From assembly GCA_002793195.1 (NCBI GenBank), contig PFPT01000045.1, forward strand, positions 1 to 35,806: a DNA stretch of 35,806 nucleotides, given 5' to 3'. The notes beneath the pieces were generated by a model that saw only the letters and a program-made list of their open reading frames with translations, was not told the DNA's origin and ran no database searches. Positions 1 to 7,764 of this stretch are shown here, one piece after another; positions within the stretch are counted from its first letter, which is position 1, and every line of letters begins with the position of its first letter. Source of the DNA: Gammaproteobacteria bacterium CG_4_10_14_0_2_um_filter_38_22. GTDB lineage: Bacteria; Pseudomonadota; Gammaproteobacteria; Coxiellales; Coxiellaceae. The position numbers and the translations under genes are program-made.

Positions 1-48
1 TCAGTTCATTAATTCTGAAATTTTAAGCTGATAAGGCTATGTGGCGGG

Positions 49-534
49 GTGGGATTTGTGGGGGCTTACGATGAAACAATAGGATCAATCGGAGTAATTG
101 CTGAAGAAAAATGCGTTTTATTAAGCTACCAGCGCAATAATTCAGAAGAGTCGAAAGATATGAAATACTCTGTGGATATCGAATGGACATCATGCAATCT
201 CGGCGGTATGCGACCATGGTTTCGATGTCCAGCACGTAATTGCGGAAGGCGTGTCGCTATTTTATATAGCGGGGCAATATTTGCTTGTCGTCACTGTTAT
301 CAATTGGTTTATTCCTGCCAACGCGAAAACCTTGCTTATCGCGCTGCCCATAGAGCAGAAAAAATTCGTGATCGTTTGGGATGGGAATTTAGCATCTTCG
401 ATGGCGTGGAGTTAAAACCAAAGGGAATGCATTGGAAGACGTTTAATCGCCTATGCATGTTACACAACAAACACGCCAACACATCTTTCAGAGATGCAGC
501 TTTACGGTTTGGGATAAACCCTTTTGAACCATAA
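49..534 (+). CDS. Zinc-ribbon protein typical of genomic islands
   Basis: Unrecognised function. The 161-residue product has a four-cysteine zinc-binding core, C60-x4-C65 and C80-x2-C83, within a block reading RPWFRCP, CGRRVAILY, FACRHCY. From memory this block defines a widespread family of hypothetical proteins found near integrases and in integrated elements. A basic helical stretch (about 95-115) and a KPKGMHW motif (about 123-129) follow, also as in the family. The start is uncertain: the frame is open back to a TGA at 16-18 and offers GTG at 49 and 58 and ATG at 160. The conserved part begins near residue 40, so an internal start is possible. It lies upstream of the XRE gene, which points the other way, and fits the reading of this end of the window as an island. 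Confidence 0.7.
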   Translation: MGFVGAYDETIGSIGVIAEEKCVLLSYQRNNSEESKDMKYSVDIEWTSCNLGGMRPWFRCPARNCGRRVAILYSGAIFACRHCYQLVYSCQRENLAYRAAHRAEKIRDRLGWEFSIFDGVELKPKGMHWKTFNRLCMLHNKHANTSFRDAALRFGINPFEP

Positions 535-586
535 AACTATTTCGCACTAAGCTGCATCAACCAACAATTTTACAGAGCATATTAAT

Positions 587-895
587 TTAACGAGCAAGCT
601 TCTCAAGGAATTTACTCAACCGGTGCCGCTGATCGTCATTCAGTTTAGAATACATTTTGATAATGTTCGCAAGACAGTTGTCGTTCGTATAAAAGAAGGC
701 AGCCGGCAACTTCAGAACTTTAGCAATCCTTTGAAGCATTCCAAAATCTGGAGAATGCTTCCCAGTTTCATATTGATTCATACGAGCGCTAGCACCAAAT
801 TCGTCAATTCCAGCTTTAATGCCCAGTTGTTTTTGAGAAATTCCCACTTCGATACGAGCTTCTTTTAAACGTTTGCTTATGGGTGATCCAGCCAT
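587..895 (-). CDS. XRE-family helix-turn-helix repressor
   Basis: A 102-residue DNA-binding regulator. Residues about 8-65 form the Cro/CI-type helix-turn-helix: a first helix RLKEARIEVG, then SQKQLGIKAG, then an INQYETGKH-like segment (here MNQYETGKHSPD), ending in IAKVLKLP. The DEFGASARMNQYETGK arrangement, with its short insertion before the recognition helix, is familiar from phage and island repressors. The C-terminal 35 residues are a short helical tail with no protease or sensor domain. It is transcribed away from the lipoprotein gene at 1059. The shared intergenic region holds two near-identical palindromes, so autoregulation plus control of the divergent lipoprotein gene is the natural inference. 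Confidence 0.85.
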   Translation of the reverse strand: MAGSPISKRLKEARIEVGISQKQLGIKAGIDEFGASARMNQYETGKHSPDFGMLQRIAKVLKLPAAFFYTNDNCLANIIKMYSKLNDDQRHRLSKFLEKLAR

Positions 896-924
896 GTTGC
901 GCCTGCTTTTTCATTGTCTACAGG

Positions 925-939
925 CTAAGACTCCCTTAG
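925..939. promoter_or_regulatory. Operator copy 1 (CTAAG-N5-CTTAG)
   Basis: A perfect 5-bp inverted repeat, CTAAG-ACTCC-CTTAG, lies 30 bp from the XRE start codon. It matches a second copy at 957-971 in both arms and in most of the spacer. Centres are 32 bp apart, about three helical turns, so two repressor dimers would sit on one DNA face. Assignment to the XRE protein is inference from position. Confidence 0.65.
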
Positions 940-945
940 TTTTAC

Positions 946-974
946 TTGACGGAATACTAAGACTTCCTTAGTAT
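946..974 (+). promoter_or_regulatory. Rightward promoter for the small lipoprotein gene
   Basis: TTGACG at 946-951 and TAGTAT at 969-974, with exactly 17 bp between, form a near-consensus sigma70 promoter. It points at the lipoprotein gene at 1059, leaving a leader of about 80 nt. The -10 box is embedded in operator copy 2. Confidence 0.65.
957..971. promoter_or_regulatory. Operator copy 2 (CTAAG-N5-CTTAG)
   Basis: CTAAG-ACTTC-CTTAG. The arms extend to 7 bp (TACTAAG and CTTAGTA) at 955-973, making this the better palindrome of the pair. It overlaps the -10 element of the rightward promoter, so bound repressor should block that promoter. Confidence 0.65.
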
Positions 975-1058
975 CTCCCGGGAGTATGAATGTTCATGGA
1001 TTGTACGTTTTTATAGCGCGATGGATTGCCAATTTTATTAATCTCAAAGGAGTTATCA

Positions 1059-1328
1059 ATGAAGAAATTATTAATACTGGCGCCATTAGCCCTTGGGTGC
1101 TCGCTTCTTTCTGGATGTGGTATTGTTGCAAAAGTTGATTCACGAAACGACATGATGAAAATCAGAAGTGCTTATACCCATTGTCTCGAAACACATTCAA
1201 GCAATATTGCTGCATGTAAGGGATATAAAGCTGCTTATAAAGCAAATATGGAAGCATACAGGGCGACAAGCGCCGGCATCGAACCTGGCTTTAATAATTC
1301 AATGAATGTTAATACCTCACATGATTAG
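1059..1328 (+). CDS. Small lipoprotein, conserved in islands
   Basis: An 89-residue lipoprotein of unknown role. The start at 1059 is chosen because AAAGGAG lies at 1046-1052 with 6-nt spacing, and the signal peptide then begins canonically with MKKLL. A hydrophobic core is followed by the lipobox LSGC, giving acylation at Cys20. Asp is not at +2 (Gly-Ile follow), so outer-membrane sorting is likely if Lol rules apply. The mature part has two cysteines in a short helical region (YTHCLETHSS, AACKGYKAAY), possibly a disulfide, then a loose tail. It is divergent from the XRE gene, under a promoter overlapped by an operator. Similar lipoproteins beside XRE genes occur in integrated elements (recollection, not searched). 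Surface exclusion or cell-envelope tuning by the element is conceivable but not shown. Confidence 0.75.
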   Translation: MKKLLILAPLALGCSLLSGCGIVAKVDSRNDMMKIRSAYTHCLETHSSNIAACKGYKAAYKANMEAYRATSAGIEPGFNNSMNVNTSHD

Positions 1329-1514
1329 GTGAACAGCATTAAATTTTTACGGAATAGCTTTTCAATAAAAGTGTATTAGCAGATAATACTTACAAAATTC
1401 GGCCATGCAGATTGCTTCATTTTAGTATCGCTGTGCTCTGCCTGTTCGAAACGTTCATCTCGTAAAAGTGCATTCTTAAAGCCACATGGGGTGTATCATT
1501 ATTGAGGCGTAAAA

Positions 1515-4500
1515 ATGCAAGAAGATTTAATAAAACAAGAAAATAAAGACAATCAATCTATTCGGCAAATATCTCAAGAACAAGAACGTCTTTTATCATT
1601 AATTGAGTTTTCGCAGCATTCAGCTCGACTAAAACTAAGCACCATTACAGATGTTAGCAAGCATGCAGTATTTCACAAATTCGAACACGAAATAATCTCC
1701 CTGCCCGGGGTATCTCTAAATTCATCTCAAGAAGAAGATGAAATATGGATAAGTGTAAAAAGACTGCTTGAATCAAACGCTCCACCACCGGAAAATGTTT
1801 GCAGTTATCAGATAATGCATTGCGAACCAAATGAAGATCAAATAACGCTTTGTCAGCAAGAAAAAACCATCCTGTTTGAAAAACGCGAAAATAATGAGTG
1901 GATCATACACTTTGTCGATAAGGAATCTCAGTATAGCGCAAAAAAAATTGAAGAAAAAAAACATACTGATTTTTTAAGTAAATTAAAAATTGAAACCGAC
2001 AACTTCACGAACACCATTACAAGCAATAATCGCAATCAAGTCAAAGAAATAGCCACATCATTTGGCAGTAAAACATCAAGAAATAGTCTTTTAGCAATTT
2101 GGCTCGATGTTTCCAAATCAACAGAAACTAAACCGACACTCAAAAAATCTGTTGAGCGCATTGAGCTAGAAAAATTACAACAAATTATCGGTGATGACAT
2201 TTGCGCAGATATTGATATTACGCAACAAATTGTAATGTTGTCTGAATATAAATATCGCGATCCTCTTGAAAAGCTTCTTTCCGATTACATTAAAAATCAA
2301 TGGTCGATCTGGGCTGATGAAGAAAAAAAGCGTCGTCACACCATAAAGCTTTATGCTGAACTTTTTACCATTAAGCAACAACTTGAAGGTTCTATTGTTG
2401 ACACCCAAATTGAGCTGGTCTGCGGGCTTGGTATTGGCATATGGAAAACAAAAGAATTTAATATTCGGTACCCATTAATAACTCAATTGGTCGAGATTTT
2501 TTTAAATGAAAAGGACATGACAATTGAGATCAGACCACAACGCGCGACAGACTCACGATTCGAACTTGATGTGTATATGTCTGTCGATAATCTGGGGGTT
2601 GCAGATTTAGAAAAAGCTTATGCTGAATTAATGTCACAACAGGTAAATGATTTTTCACCGTTTGATGTGATGTCATATGAGAAACAGCTACAACTTGCTG
2701 CAACCCATCTTGATCCAAAAGGTATTTATTGTCCAAATCAAATTATGTTAGAAGATCGTCAGCTACCAAACGTTGATGAAAATCTCAAAGTTACTGACAC
2801 ATGGGTATTATTCGCAAGACCTCGCAGCAAGAGTCTTTTTATTCAAGATTTAGAAAATTTTAAAAAGCAACTTAGTAACGATCAAATTGTTGAAATACCC
2901 AGCGTTGTCACTGAAATTATTAATCCGCCATCAGAGGAACACAGCGAATTAAAGCTTCCTCAGTTTCGCGGATTATCAAACCTTACTTACACAGATTCAA
3001 ATGACGCTTGTGATGTTTCAGAATTATTTTTCCCCCTTCCCTTTAATGAAGAGCAAGTCAGTATCGTTCAAAAATTAGAATGTTCAAAAGGTGTTGTTGT
3101 TCAGGGACCACCAGGAACAGGGAAAACACATACCATCACCAATATTATTGCGCACTACATGGCAAACGGTAAGCGTGTGCTTGTAACCTCAATGAAAGAA
3201 CCTGCTTTATCGGTATTAAAAGAGAAATTGCCAAAATCAATTCAGCCATTGGCGATTTCACTTTTGACAAACGAACAAGATGGAATGAAACAATTTGAAT
3301 TTGCTATATCCAAAATTGCACAAGAGTTGCAATGCATTAATCGCAGTACATTAGAAAATGAGATTAAAAGCGCGGAACAATATATTGATCAACTTCACGC
3401 AAAATTGGCATGGATAGATCGATCGATTAATGATTGGGCTAAAAATAATATTCAGCAAATACAGATGGACGAAGAACTTATCCATCCAGAAGATGCAGCA
3501 CGTGAGATCAGACAATTTTGGGATGAATTTGAATGGCTCGATGACAAAATTTCTATCTCAGATGCTAATAAACCTAATTTTGACAACACGGATATTATTC
3601 ATTTGCGTGAAGCAAGAAGTCATTTGAAAGACGATTTGTGTTATCTTGAGAAAAAAATTATTGCGATTGATGCTACTCCAAAATTAAATAACGTGCTGTA
3701 TATTCACAACGAATTATTAAAAAGCACAAACCTAAAAGCTAAGATTGAATCCGAAAAAATCCCAACGATCACAAATATTGCTGATCATCTCGTTGAAATT
3801 GAAACGCTGTTAAATGCGCTGCAAGAACTTATTTCGATTAACAAGAAAATGGAAATCACCACCGAGTCATGGACAGGCTCATTAAAATCGCTGTTAAAAA
3901 ATACTGATTCAGAACGTGTCATTGGTCTTTTTGAAAAGTTATTTAATGAAATAAACGACCTTTCTACAGAAAAAAACATTTTCCTTGAAAAGCCGGTTTC
4001 CATGCCAAATGACCTTAATCTGAATAATGAAGTAACACAAGCGATTTTCAACAAAAGTCAGGGTAAATCTGCTTTTGGAATTAGTGGCGCAATCACAAAA
4101 AGATCACTCACAAAAAAGATCGATGAAATTAGGATTTTAACCAGCCTTCCAAAAACAACAGAGGAATGGGAGCACATTCATCGTCATGTATTGCTAAGCA
4201 ACAAATTAAACGAGCTAATTTTTCGATGGAATAACATTGCTGATGAAACCTCCATTCTTTCATTAATCAAGACAGATGAAAATTCAAACGCAGCCATTAG
4301 ATTTGCAAAAAAAGAAATTGAATCATTTTTGTTAATTAAAAAATATTGTGAGTTAGAATTAGCGATTAGTAAAAACCCGATTATTTCCTTTTTCCACAAC
4401 CCTGATAATCTTCATGAGTTATTTGAAAACGATGCCAATTTAAAAGAATTGGTACGTTTTGTGGAAATAAACTTAAATCAACACCGCTCAGCCGACGTAT

Positions 4501-6449
4501 CTCAGAAAAAGGAAACGATGCTTAATACGTTGTCCCATTACGACGGCCATATTTCAGAGCAAATTAAAAAATTTATTGAGAGGTCTATCGGTAATTCCGA
4601 ATTCACAGAAATTGACATAAAAAATCAATGGGCTTCTCTCGTTGATGAGTTAGGCCGTATACATGGACTCAAACCACATTTAGACGATGTGGAAAGTATA
4701 TCCAATTTAATCATGGAATCAGGCAGCATTAACTGGGCAAAAAAATTAAAAACTCAGCCGATGGATAGTATTGTTGATTCCTTGTTACCAGATAATTGGG
4801 CACAAGCTTGGCGTCTTCGTCGTTTAGCAACTCATCTTCAAACAGCAAGTCATTTTGATGAGTTTAAAAAGCTAACTTCACAAAGAGGCGAACTTGAAAA
4901 GCAATTAGCAAAAACGTATCAAGATGTTGTTGCCAACCGCACGTGGTTAAAATTAGCAAATAATGCCACACCAGATATTAGAGCTGCATTACAAGCATAT
5001 CTCTCTGCCATTATAAAAATCGGGAAAGGAACAGGCAAAAGAGCTATTCGATATAGACGAGATGCAAAAAATGCAGCGTCTCGCACAAATAAAGCAATTC
5101 CATGTTGGATCATGCCGCATCATAGGATTTCAGAATCTCTACCCACCGAATTTGGATCATTTGACCTCGTTATCATTGATGAGGCTTCTCAATCCGATTT
5201 AAGTGCCTTACCTGCAATTTTAAGAGCAAAAAAATTACTGGTGGTTGGCGACGACAAGCAAGTCTCCCCTGAAGGCGTTGGCTTGGAAGAAGAAAAAATT
5301 AATAATTTGATGGCGCGGTTTTTATCTAATCAGGTCGATATTTATAGACAGGCAATGTCACCTGAACGTTCCATTTATGACCTGTGCAAAATCGTATTTT
5401 CTGATTCTCAGATTATGTTAAGAGAACACTTTCGGTGTGTACCGGCGATCATCGAATATTCAAAACGAGAATTCTACAATCATGAATTAAAGCCGTTACG
5501 TTTACCAACAAAATCTGAGCGCCTCGATCCGCCGCTAATTGATGTCCTTGTTGAAGACGGTTTTCGTGATAACAAAGAAAATGCTGGTGAAGCACGGTTT
5601 ATTGTTGATGAAATAATAAAAATTTGTGATGACCTTGCAATGGAAAACAAGACGATTGGTGTTGTTTCATTATTGGGCAGTGAACAGGCACGAAAAATAT
5701 GGGACATGCTCCAAAACGAAATTACTCCTGAGAAATTAACAAAACACAAAATCACATGTGGCGACGCACTCACCTTTCAAGGGAAAGAGCGGGACATTAT
5801 GTTTTTATCTATGGTGGTAACAAGAGAGAGCAACAAAGCCGATTCCCGAGAAGCATCAGCTCAAAGATTTAATGTTGCAGCATCAAGGGCGCGAGACAGA
5901 ATGTATTTAGTAAGAAGTGTTGAATTAGGGGATTTAAGTCCACTAGACAAACTCAGACGCCAATTGATCGAGCATTTCACGTCTCCCTTTGCACAAGACG
6001 AAGCTGTAGTAAAAAATTTACGAGATTTGTGTGAGTCCAGCTTTGAAACTGAAATGTATGATTTATTGACAGAGCGTGGTTATAGGGTTATCCCACAAGT
6101 CAAAGTTGGCAGCTTTAGAATTGACATGGTAGTCGAAGGTCATAATGATGCGCGTTTAGCAATTGAATGCGACGGCGATCGTTATCATGATGCTTCACGC
6201 TGGGAAGCCGACATGAACCGCCAACGAATTCTTGAGCGTACTGGCTGGAAATTCTGGAGATGCTTCGCATCTACTTTCACGATGAATCGTAAAAACATCA
6301 TTCAGGATTTAATTAACTCGCTAACTGAACATAGCGTGGAACCAATCGGAAAAGACGGCGTGGTTAACAGCATCCATTCCGAACGTAGAAAGGTAAGAGT
6401 ATTTGTACAACCTACTACAGATAATGAAAATGCTGCCGAAAATATTTGA
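1515..6449 (+). CDS. Giant SF1 helicase with C-terminal DUF559/Vsr-like nuclease
   Basis: A 1644-residue putative anti-invader DNA/RNA helicase-nuclease. The start is supported by GAGG about 7 nt upstream. Residues 1-500 are a non-ATPase N-terminal region. Walker A is GPPGTGKT at 531-538. Residues about 590-1190 are charged, helical and coiled-coil rich, and Walker B (IIDEAS, D1222-E1223) follows only after this insertion. Then come VVGDDKQ (1243-1249), LREHFRC, TFQGKERD (from 1420) and the arginine-finger motif NVAASRAR (1453-1460), the order seen in Upf1/Dna2-like SF1 helicases. Residues about 1505-1610 form a PD-(D/E)XK-type domain: D1537 in FRID, then IECDGDRYH with E1551 and D1553, then GWKFWR, as in DUF559/Vsr-like domains. 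Helicase-Vsr fusions are reported among candidate single-gene defence systems. Whether this is one of those families or a separate one needs a profile search. Confidence 0.85.
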   Translation: MQEDLIKQENKDNQSIRQISQEQERLLSLIEFSQHSARLKLSTITDVSKHAVFHKFEHEIISLPGVSLNSSQEEDEIWISVKRLLESNAPPPENVCSYQIMHCEPNEDQITLCQQEKTILFEKRENNEWIIHFVDKESQYSAKKIEEKKHTDFLSKLKIETDNFTNTITSNNRNQVKEIATSFGSKTSRNSLLAIWLDVSKSTETKPTLKKSVERIELEKLQQIIGDDICADIDITQQIVMLSEYKYRDPLEKLLSDYIKNQWSIWADEEKKRRHTIKLYAELFTIKQQLEGSIVDTQIELVCGLGIGIWKTKEFNIRYPLITQLVEIFLNEKDMTIEIRPQRATDSRFELDVYMSVDNLGVADLEKAYAELMSQQVNDFSPFDVMSYEKQLQLAATHLDPKGIYCPNQIMLEDRQLPNVDENLKVTDTWVLFARPRSKSLFIQDLENFKKQLSNDQIVEIPSVVTEIINPPSEEHSELKLPQFRGLSNLTYTDSNDACDVSELFFPLPFNEEQVSIVQKLECSKGVVVQGPPGTGKTHTITNIIAHYMANGKRVLVTSMKEPALSVLKEKLPKSIQPLAISLLTNEQDGMKQFEFAISKIAQELQCINRSTLENEIKSAEQYIDQLHAKLAWIDRSINDWAKNNIQQIQMDEELIHPEDAAREIRQFWDEFEWLDDKISISDANKPNFDNTDIIHLREARSHLKDDLCYLEKKIIAIDATPKLNNVLYIHNELLKSTNLKAKIESEKIPTITNIADHLVEIETLLNALQELISINKKMEITTESWTGSLKSLLKNTDSERVIGLFEKLFNEINDLSTEKNIFLEKPVSMPNDLNLNNEVTQAIFNKSQGKSAFGISGAITKRSLTKKIDEIRILTSLPKTTEEWEHIHRHVLLSNKLNELIFRWNNIADETSILSLIKTDENSNAAIRFAKKEIESFLLIKKYCELELAISKNPIISFFHNPDNLHELFENDANLKELVRFVEINLNQHRSADVSQKKETMLNTLSHYDGHISEQIKKFIERSIGNSEFTEIDIKNQWASLVDELGRIHGLKPHLDDVESISNLIMESGSINWAKKLKTQPMDSIVDSLLPDNWAQAWRLRRLATHLQTASHFDEFKKLTSQRGELEKQLAKTYQDVVANRTWLKLANNATPDIRAALQAYLSAIIKIGKGTGKRAIRYRRDAKNAASRTNKAIPCWIMPHHRISESLPTEFGSFDLVIIDEASQSDLSALPAILRAKKLLVVGDDKQVSPEGVGLEEEKINNLMARFLSNQVDIYRQAMSPERSIYDLCKIVFSDSQIMLREHFRCVPAIIEYSKREFYNHELKPLRLPTKSERLDPPLIDVLVEDGFRDNKENAGEARFIVDEIIKICDDLAMENKTIGVVSLLGSEQARKIWDMLQNEITPEKLTKHKITCGDALTFQGKERDIMFLSMVVTRESNKADSREASAQRFNVAASRARDRMYLVRSVELGDLSPLDKLRRQLIEHFTSPFAQDEAVVKNLRDLCESSFETEMYDLLTERGYRVIPQVKVGSFRIDMVVEGHNDARLAIECDGDRYHDASRWEADMNRQRILERTGWKFWRCFASTFTMNRKNIIQDLINSLTEHSVEPIGKDGVVNSIHSERRKVRVFVQPTTDNENAAENI

Positions 6450-6497
6450 TTTTATGCTCACCTCGAAGATACTAGACAAGCAGACACAATACATTCT

Positions 6498-6516
6498 GGG
6501 GGCATTTTTGGGGGCA
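6498..6516. repeat. Tandem GGGGGCA boxes at island edge
   Basis: Two copies of GGGGGCA (6498-6504 and 6510-6516), 12 bp apart and separated by five T, lie about 50 bp after the helicase stop. Such G-run boxes are often seen near integrase genes and attachment regions of proteobacterial islands (recollection). No integrase gene is visible in the window. Confidence 0.4.
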
Positions 6517-6520
6517 TCGC

Positions 6521-6702
6521 AAAAAATCGAATTGAAAAACTGTATGTAATACAGTATATTAGCTAGCGAATTCGATTGACGCCGCCCCATCTTAATTGTG
6601 ACAATACTCGCATGGGCACAGTTAGGAACATCTTAAAAAATCAAATTGAGAAAAACAAACACAAACAAGGGATTAGTCGATCAGCTAGATTGACGCCACC
6701 CT
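6521..6702. repeat. Imperfect direct duplication, 114-bp offset
   Basis: Segments 6521-6588 and 6635-6702 align without gaps at a constant 114-bp offset. Both begin AAAAAATC(G/A)AATTGA and end GATTGACGCC(G/A)CCC, with TTAG matching in the middle and little identity elsewhere. The shared ends suggest duplicated recombination or attachment sites, or the scar of two insertions. It lies between the last island-like gene and ordinary chromosomal genes. Confidence 0.45.
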
Positions 6703-6729
6703 TATTTACTACCAATAGCACGCAACCTG

Positions 6730-6927
6730 TTATTTCAACGCTGCTTCCATATCATGGCCACAACACATAGGCGATTTAATCTTGCCGCATTGTTTAGGGC
6801 ATTCGGATACATGCACTTCTTTTCCATCCTGGTTTTTAATTGTGGCATGTTGAAGTGGGGCACCACATTTCCCACAAGTCATTCCCTTAACGCTCATATC
6901 ACAATCAGAACAATGATAAGACAACAT
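6730..6927 (-). CDS. Small eight-cysteine zinc-ribbon protein
   Basis: A 65-residue protein with three cysteine knuckles: C6-x2-C9, C18-x2-C21, then C43, C47 and the pair C55-C56 in MCCGHDM. It resembles short conserved rubredoxin/zinc-ribbon-like proteins of gammaproteobacteria; the function is unknown to me. The start is firm: AGGAG lies 7 nt upstream of the ATG, giving MLSYHC. It reads leftward just downstream of the hydrolase gene, with 30 bp between them, and may share its transcript. Confidence 0.8.
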   Translation of the reverse strand: MLSYHCSDCDMSVKGMTCGKCGAPLQHATIKNQDGKEVHVSECPKQCGKIKSPMCCGHDMEAALK

Positions 6928-6957
6928 CGCTTTCTCCTTTTTAATTTAATATCCCAT

Positions 6958-7764
6958 TTATTCTACAGGAAGCGCCTGTAAAAAATCACTGACAACACGC
7001 GTATATTCCGCTGGATATTCAAGATGCGGCACATGACCGCAGTTTTCAAAACAAACATATTGCGCATTTTTAATTTTTGATACCATTTTTTCTGATGTCG
7101 CATGATTAAAAATCACGTCGTTATCTGCAGAAATAATCAGCGTGGGTGCAGCAATTTTTGCAATCCATTCTCTGGAATCAAATGTAGACAACGCAGCATA
7201 TTGTGCTTCATATCCCACCGCTGTCATTGGATAAGGGTTGGCATTACGCAAACGAATCATTTCATCTAACTTCCCCGGCTGCGACAAAAAATAATATGAA
7301 AAAACCAAACAACAATCAATTCGCATCAGCATATCCAGCGATACATTTTCCTTCAACAAAGCCAATCTGACCGGCGGATAAAAATAATAACTGGTATCAC
7401 ACCGCATCGCGGAATTACTAATTACAATAGATTTCACCATTTCTGGATAATGATAGGCTAGTTGCTGCACGATAAATCCACCCATCGAATTCCCAACAAA
7501 ATGTGCAGAAGTAATTTTTAATGCGGCACATAAATCCACAACGTCTTGCGTCATTTGTGCAATTGAATAAGGACCTGACGGCACATCTGTTCGTCCTGCA
7601 CCGCGATTATCAAACAAAATCACTTGATAATTTCTTGAAAATTCATTAAATACCGTCAACCAACTTAAATGATCTGCTGTAAATCCCGATACAAAAATCA
7701 ATGGCTCACCTTTTCCATGAGTTTCATAATACATATCAATATCATTAATTTTAATTTTTGGCAT
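6958..7764 (-). CDS. Alpha/beta-fold hydrolase
   Basis: A 268-residue soluble esterase- or lactonase-like enzyme. The nucleophile elbow is GNSMGG with Ser93. The likely acid is Asp216 in SADNDV and the base His244 in NCGHVPH, so the catalytic triad is complete. The oxyanion-hole strand FVSGF (about 24-28) and the DNRGAGRTD block (52-60) match the 3-oxoadipate enol-lactonase/RutD-like subgroup, but the substrate cannot be read from sequence. Its start codon lies inside the end of tag (14-bp overlap, same strand), so the two are translationally coupled. A functional link to base-excision repair is not implied by this overlap. Confidence 0.85.
   Translation of the reverse strand: MPKIKINDIDMYYETHGKGEPLIFVSGFTADHLSWLTVFNEFSRNYQVILFDNRGAGRTDVPSGPYSIAQMTQDVVDLCAALKITSAHFVGNSMGGFIVQQLAYHYPEMVKSIVISNSAMRCDTSYYFYPPVRLALLKENVSLDMLMRIDCCLVFSYYFLSQPGKLDEMIRLRNANPYPMTAVGYEAQYAALSTFDSREWIAKIAAPTLIISADNDVIFNHATSEKMVSKIKNAQYVCFENCGHVPHLEYPAEYTRVVSDFLQALPVE

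Noticed and set aside
6560-6590. TTCGATT resembling a tRNA T-loop
   Set aside because: No stem pairing, no G before or C after the loop, and no anticodon or acceptor arms around it.
6576-6770. 64-codon open frame through the duplicated segment
   Set aside because: It runs across the duplicated segment and into the end of the zinc-ribbon gene on the other strand; no ribosome site or family resemblance.
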